A stretch of DNA of 64,000 nt from NCBI GenBank assembly GCA_021464245.1, contig JADCRB010000030.1, positions 1,019,376-1,083,375 on the forward strand. The letters run 5' to 3'. The notes below the pieces were generated by a model. It was not told the origin of the DNA. It did not search any database and saw nothing but the letters and a program-made list of their open reading frames with translations. Position numbers and translations under genes: made by a program. The stretch is from Carallia brachiata. Lineage: Eukaryota > Streptophyta > Magnoliopsida > Malpighiales > Rhizophoraceae. Of the stretch, positions 61,310 through 64,000 are shown in pieces (positions within the stretch are counted from its first letter, which is position 1; each line of letters starts with the position of its first letter).

Positions 61310-62720
61310 ATGGCTTCTCATTTGGTCTATTCTTCTGTCCATAGTCATTGTGGAAATTAGAGAACTTATAAGTCAAGTAGGTCAATGAGGCATCCTTGTG
61401 GGAAATTTTTGCCTCAGTTTCTTCTTTTCAAAGTCATGGAGGCGCTTTTGAAAAATCCAAGTCTCCATTAGAACATGAACATCCGTTCCATCATTCACCC
61501 TTCAGGTCAAGGTCACACCAAAATAGAAAATGAGACATCACGCTGGCTTCCATTAAACTTCCTTGGAAATTGGCAACGAGTAATTTTATTATAAATTTTT
61601 AGTAATCTTGTCATTCCTCAACACTGAGATAAGGACACCCCCAATACCCCTAATCTCTTTACATGAAAGCCCTCTTTATATTGATAGTTTCCAAGGGAAC
61701 CAAAATGGCAAAATAAAGTATAATTTGTTAAAAAGATCATTGCATTACTTTTCACTTCAAAATCTATTAAAATACTTTATATCTTGTCAAATTAAGGTTA
61801 TTAGAATTAGACTTACTATTGAATCAAAAATATTAGTAGTTGAAAGTCCAATCGATTAAACTGGTATTTAAATCAGTATTTAATAATATATATATGTAAA
61901 AGTAATTAACAAATAATACATATAGATAATGATTAAATATTAATTTTTTTAATTTTAAATACTAAATTGATAGTTTTAATCAAACAAAGGATTAAATTAA
62001 AATTTTTAATTAAATTTAAAGATTAAATTATAATTTAAATAAAATTTACGGTCAAATTGTAATTTATAAATTTTTGGTGTAATTTGAACCCGTCTAATAG
62101 GTTCGATTTTTACCTATTTTGATTGATTTTTAACTAGTTTTGACTAGTTCAAGTTTTTTTAAATTTGTCATAAATCAAACTTAATCTATGGTTGGTTATC
62201 GCTTGAATCGGTCCAATCAGCCAATCTGATTCAGTTTTTTCAACACTGCATCAAACTGAACCAATACAAAAAGAGAATTATAGAGGTCATCTAAAAAATT
62301 TACTTCAAGTTAAATTAATTATTATAGAATTTGGACACAATAGATTAATTAGGGACAGAAAAGTTTTGCTAACAAGAAAATCTAATCAAAATAGACATAA
62401 TCCAAGCCCCTCCAATTACCCAGATGACTCACTCAGGTAAAAAAAGACCACAACCTTTTAATTTCCTTTAAATTTCAATTTCTCTAACAGACTTTGTATA
62501 TTCATATACAAAACTTTTCCAGGAAATGTTCTTCTGGGTTTCTTCTTTTTAAGTCTTGGACACGCCTTCAGAAAAACCCAAGTTTCCATGAGAACATGAA
62601 CATCAGCTCCATCACTCATGCTTCAAGTCATCGTCGTCTGTGAATATGAAGCTAGAAAATGAGACATTAATTGTTATAAGAAGTTTTTGGCAGCTTTTTT
62701 TCTTTTTTTGGTAATTGGTG
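61310..62720 (+). repeat. RLP upstream module, long copy 2 (with MITE)
   Basis: Second copy of the module at 58,650-59,700, lying immediately upstream of the plus-strand RLP. Without the MITE at 61,793-62,248 it is about 0.95 kb. The tail end (62,510-62,790) is the part shared with the orphan module at 35.9-36.3 kb. Confidence 0.88.
61793..62248. mobile_element. hAT-type MITE, copy B, with paralogous empty site
   Basis: Related to copy A at 44,564-45,049: same left end (TAAGGTTATTAGAATT versus TAAGGTTGTCAGAATC), same interior order (ATTTAATAATATATAT, TTTTGACTAGTT replacing TTTTGACCGGTT) and right end CAACACTG. The flanks are TGTCAAAT and CATCAAAC, and the uninterrupted paralogue at 59,104-59,111 reads TGTCAAAC, so the insertion and its 8-base duplication are directly visible. 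This copy has lost most CCGG strings to T/A changes, as expected from decay of methylated cytosines. Confidence 0.85.
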
Positions 62721-63119
62721 TAAAATTACTCTAAATTTAGAAATAAGACCCTCTTACATTTACATGAAGGTCCCATTTGATATCACGGTTTTCCCGATTT
62801 CGTTGGGTCAAATTGTTTAGTCAAGTTTACTGCAAAAGAATTGAATCAAAATGGCGAGGAATTATTTTCTTAATTTTTAATTTTCCTTCATTTACCTATT
62901 TTTTTTCATGTTTATTAATTACAACAAGACTTCCCTTCACTCATGACATGTCTAGCAAGATGTATCAATTAAGGATAGTAATGGGATGGGAATAAATCAC
63001 AAGGTACAATGACTGTTCTTCTCTACTAACTTTTGTTCTGTCTCGCCACTGCACCAATTGATGCAACAGTTGACTTTGTAGTCAATGATGTGAAAATGAT
63101 GCTTTTCTACTAACCTCAT

Positions 63120-63225
63120 TACACGCCATGTGCTGCTGACAATGTCGACTCCCTTTCCTGTATTGTTCTATATATACGTCCCTCCGAAATTAGATTAGTG
63201 TGCGCAAAAATTAAAAGTTACTTTT
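63120..63225 (+). promoter_or_regulatory. Core promoter of the plus-strand RLP
   Basis: TATATATA at 63,169-63,176, about 95 bases before the ATG, inside a stretch shared with the minus-strand RLP promoter (TTGTTCTATATATACG ... AGTGTGCGCAAAAATTAAAA). The G-box CACGTG of the other promoter is CATGTG here (about 63,127), one base different. Confidence 0.72.
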
Positions 63226-63268
63226 CAGGATTTTTTTTTTTAAATTCTGCAGGTTAATTGGCATGCCA

Positions 63269-64000
63269 ATGGAGTTCTGGTTCGCCAGGAAACATGTGTT
63301 GTGGGTTGTGATTAATTTAATATGCTTAATAAGTGGTTATGAGAGTTGCCTACAGGAAGAGAGATTGGGTTTGTTAAGTATCAGGGACTACTTCCAGTCT
63401 GATGGGGTGAGGTCGGAGCTTGTGTTTCCTTCTTGGACTGATGATCTGTCGTCCGACTGCTGCAGCTGGGAAAGAGTCAAGTGCAATAGCACCACAGGCC
63501 GAGTGATTGAGCTCGCACTCAACACTATAGCACCATATTACTATCAGTTTCTAAATGCATCCTTGTTTCTTCCTTTTGAGGAGTTGCGCAATCTAAACTT
63601 GAGTGGAAATTGGTTCACTGATTGCTACCAAAATCACGGTACATTATAGGCCTCTTAATTACTGTTCCTGTTTTGTCTATTGTTTTCACGAACAAATTAG
63701 ATGATAAACACACACAGACTTGCATACATAGCTAAGTTAGGTTCCATTACACAGGATATTGTTTGGGTTAAAGATCTCTTTAAAGCATAATAGGTGAAGT
63801 CATGGTTTTACATGTCTGTTCAACTATATCTAAAACTTAAGTTGTCGGTCGTTGTGGATGTCTGAATGGGAACCTGGTCATTATAAGCTGCAGAATTATA
63901 TGCCTTCTGCGTCTATTTGAGAGATTCATTGCATAACGAAGGAAATTGTTCTAGCAGGTTTCGAGAAGATGTCTAGTTTGAAGAAGTTGGAAGTCCTAGA
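63269..64000 (+). CDS. LRR receptor-like protein (RLP), 5' part, runs off the window
   Basis: Exon 1 is 63,269-63,638 and exon 2 begins at 63,958 after a TTCTAGCAG acceptor; the phase-1 junction gives NHG|FEKMSSLKKLEVL, exactly as in the complete RLP at 36,966-42,579. An in-frame ATG six bases upstream (63,263) is the alternative start; the later one is preferred because it aligns with the other gene (MEFWFARKHVLWVV versus MEFQFTRKHVLWVL). It has the signal peptide, the N-cap cysteines (DCCSWERVKC) and the first LRR, with the segment after VTELHLSN shortened by about seven residues relative to the other gene. The rest lies beyond 64,000. Confidence 0.92.

Noticed and set aside
1..64000. CRISPR arrays, operons, rRNA, or intact viral genes
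   Set aside because: No regularly spaced identical repeats, no rRNA-like stretch, and all coding regions are intron-bearing plant genes; nothing supports these.

Overview
This is a piece of a eudicot plant nuclear genome. It is AT-rich, its genes carry GT-AG (and two GC-AG) introns, its encoded proteins have plastid and mitochondrial targeting regions, and it is littered with MITEs, SINE/LINE remnants and microsatellites. The species cannot be read from the sequence; a woody eudicot is a guess. All gene models below are spliced by eye and all frames were checked for phase at the junctions unless stated.

Layout: (1) 0.7-8.4 kb, minus strand: two intact tandem copies of a chloroplast Rieske oxygenase of the PTC52/PAO/TIC55 family (553 and 554 residues, identical seven-exon structure, duplicated down to the 3' UTR). 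(2) 11.6-12.2 kb, plus: a small twin-CX9C protein resembling the mitochondrial ribosomal protein MRP10/mS37, with an old SINE in its intron and an unresolved exon junction. (3) 17.6-19.1 kb, plus: mitochondrial adrenodoxin-type [2Fe-2S] ferredoxin with a GC-AG intron. (4) 19.7-24.1 kb: a large inverted repeat (arms about 1.2 kb, spacer about 1.4 kb) plus a third partial copy that ends at the first coding bases of (5) a YqaJ-type nuclease gene (24.1-25.6 kb, plus). (6) 29.5-32.8 kb, plus: a five-exon plastid-type NAD(P)-binding protein of unknown function. (7) 33-64 kb: a receptor-like protein (RLP) cluster: a small C-terminal relic at 33 kb, a complete eight-exon RLP on the minus strand (36,966-42,579), an eIF4A pseudogene joined to an RLP C-terminal relic (54.6-56.4 kb), and the first exons of another RLP on the plus strand running off the window end (63,269-64,000).

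The RLP cluster is where most of the unusual structure lies. A repeat module of about 0.3-1 kb recurs upstream of both RLP genes, always oriented with the gene it precedes, plus an orphan copy at 35-36 kb. Two related hAT-type MITEs and one LINE-like insert sit inside copies of this module; paralogous uninterrupted copies in the same window show the empty sites and so date insertions relative to duplication. A Tourist-like element, a Mutator-like MITE with a 10-bp target duplication, a fold-back MITE and a probable Copia LTR relic fill the rest.

Functionally, the single-copy genes are organellar housekeeping (plastid oxygenase, mitochondrial ribosome, mitochondrial Fe-S/electron transfer) and are not obviously linked with each other; the right half is a birth-and-death immune-receptor cluster. 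I found no prokaryotic-type operon, no CRISPR array and no rRNA or convincing tRNA gene.
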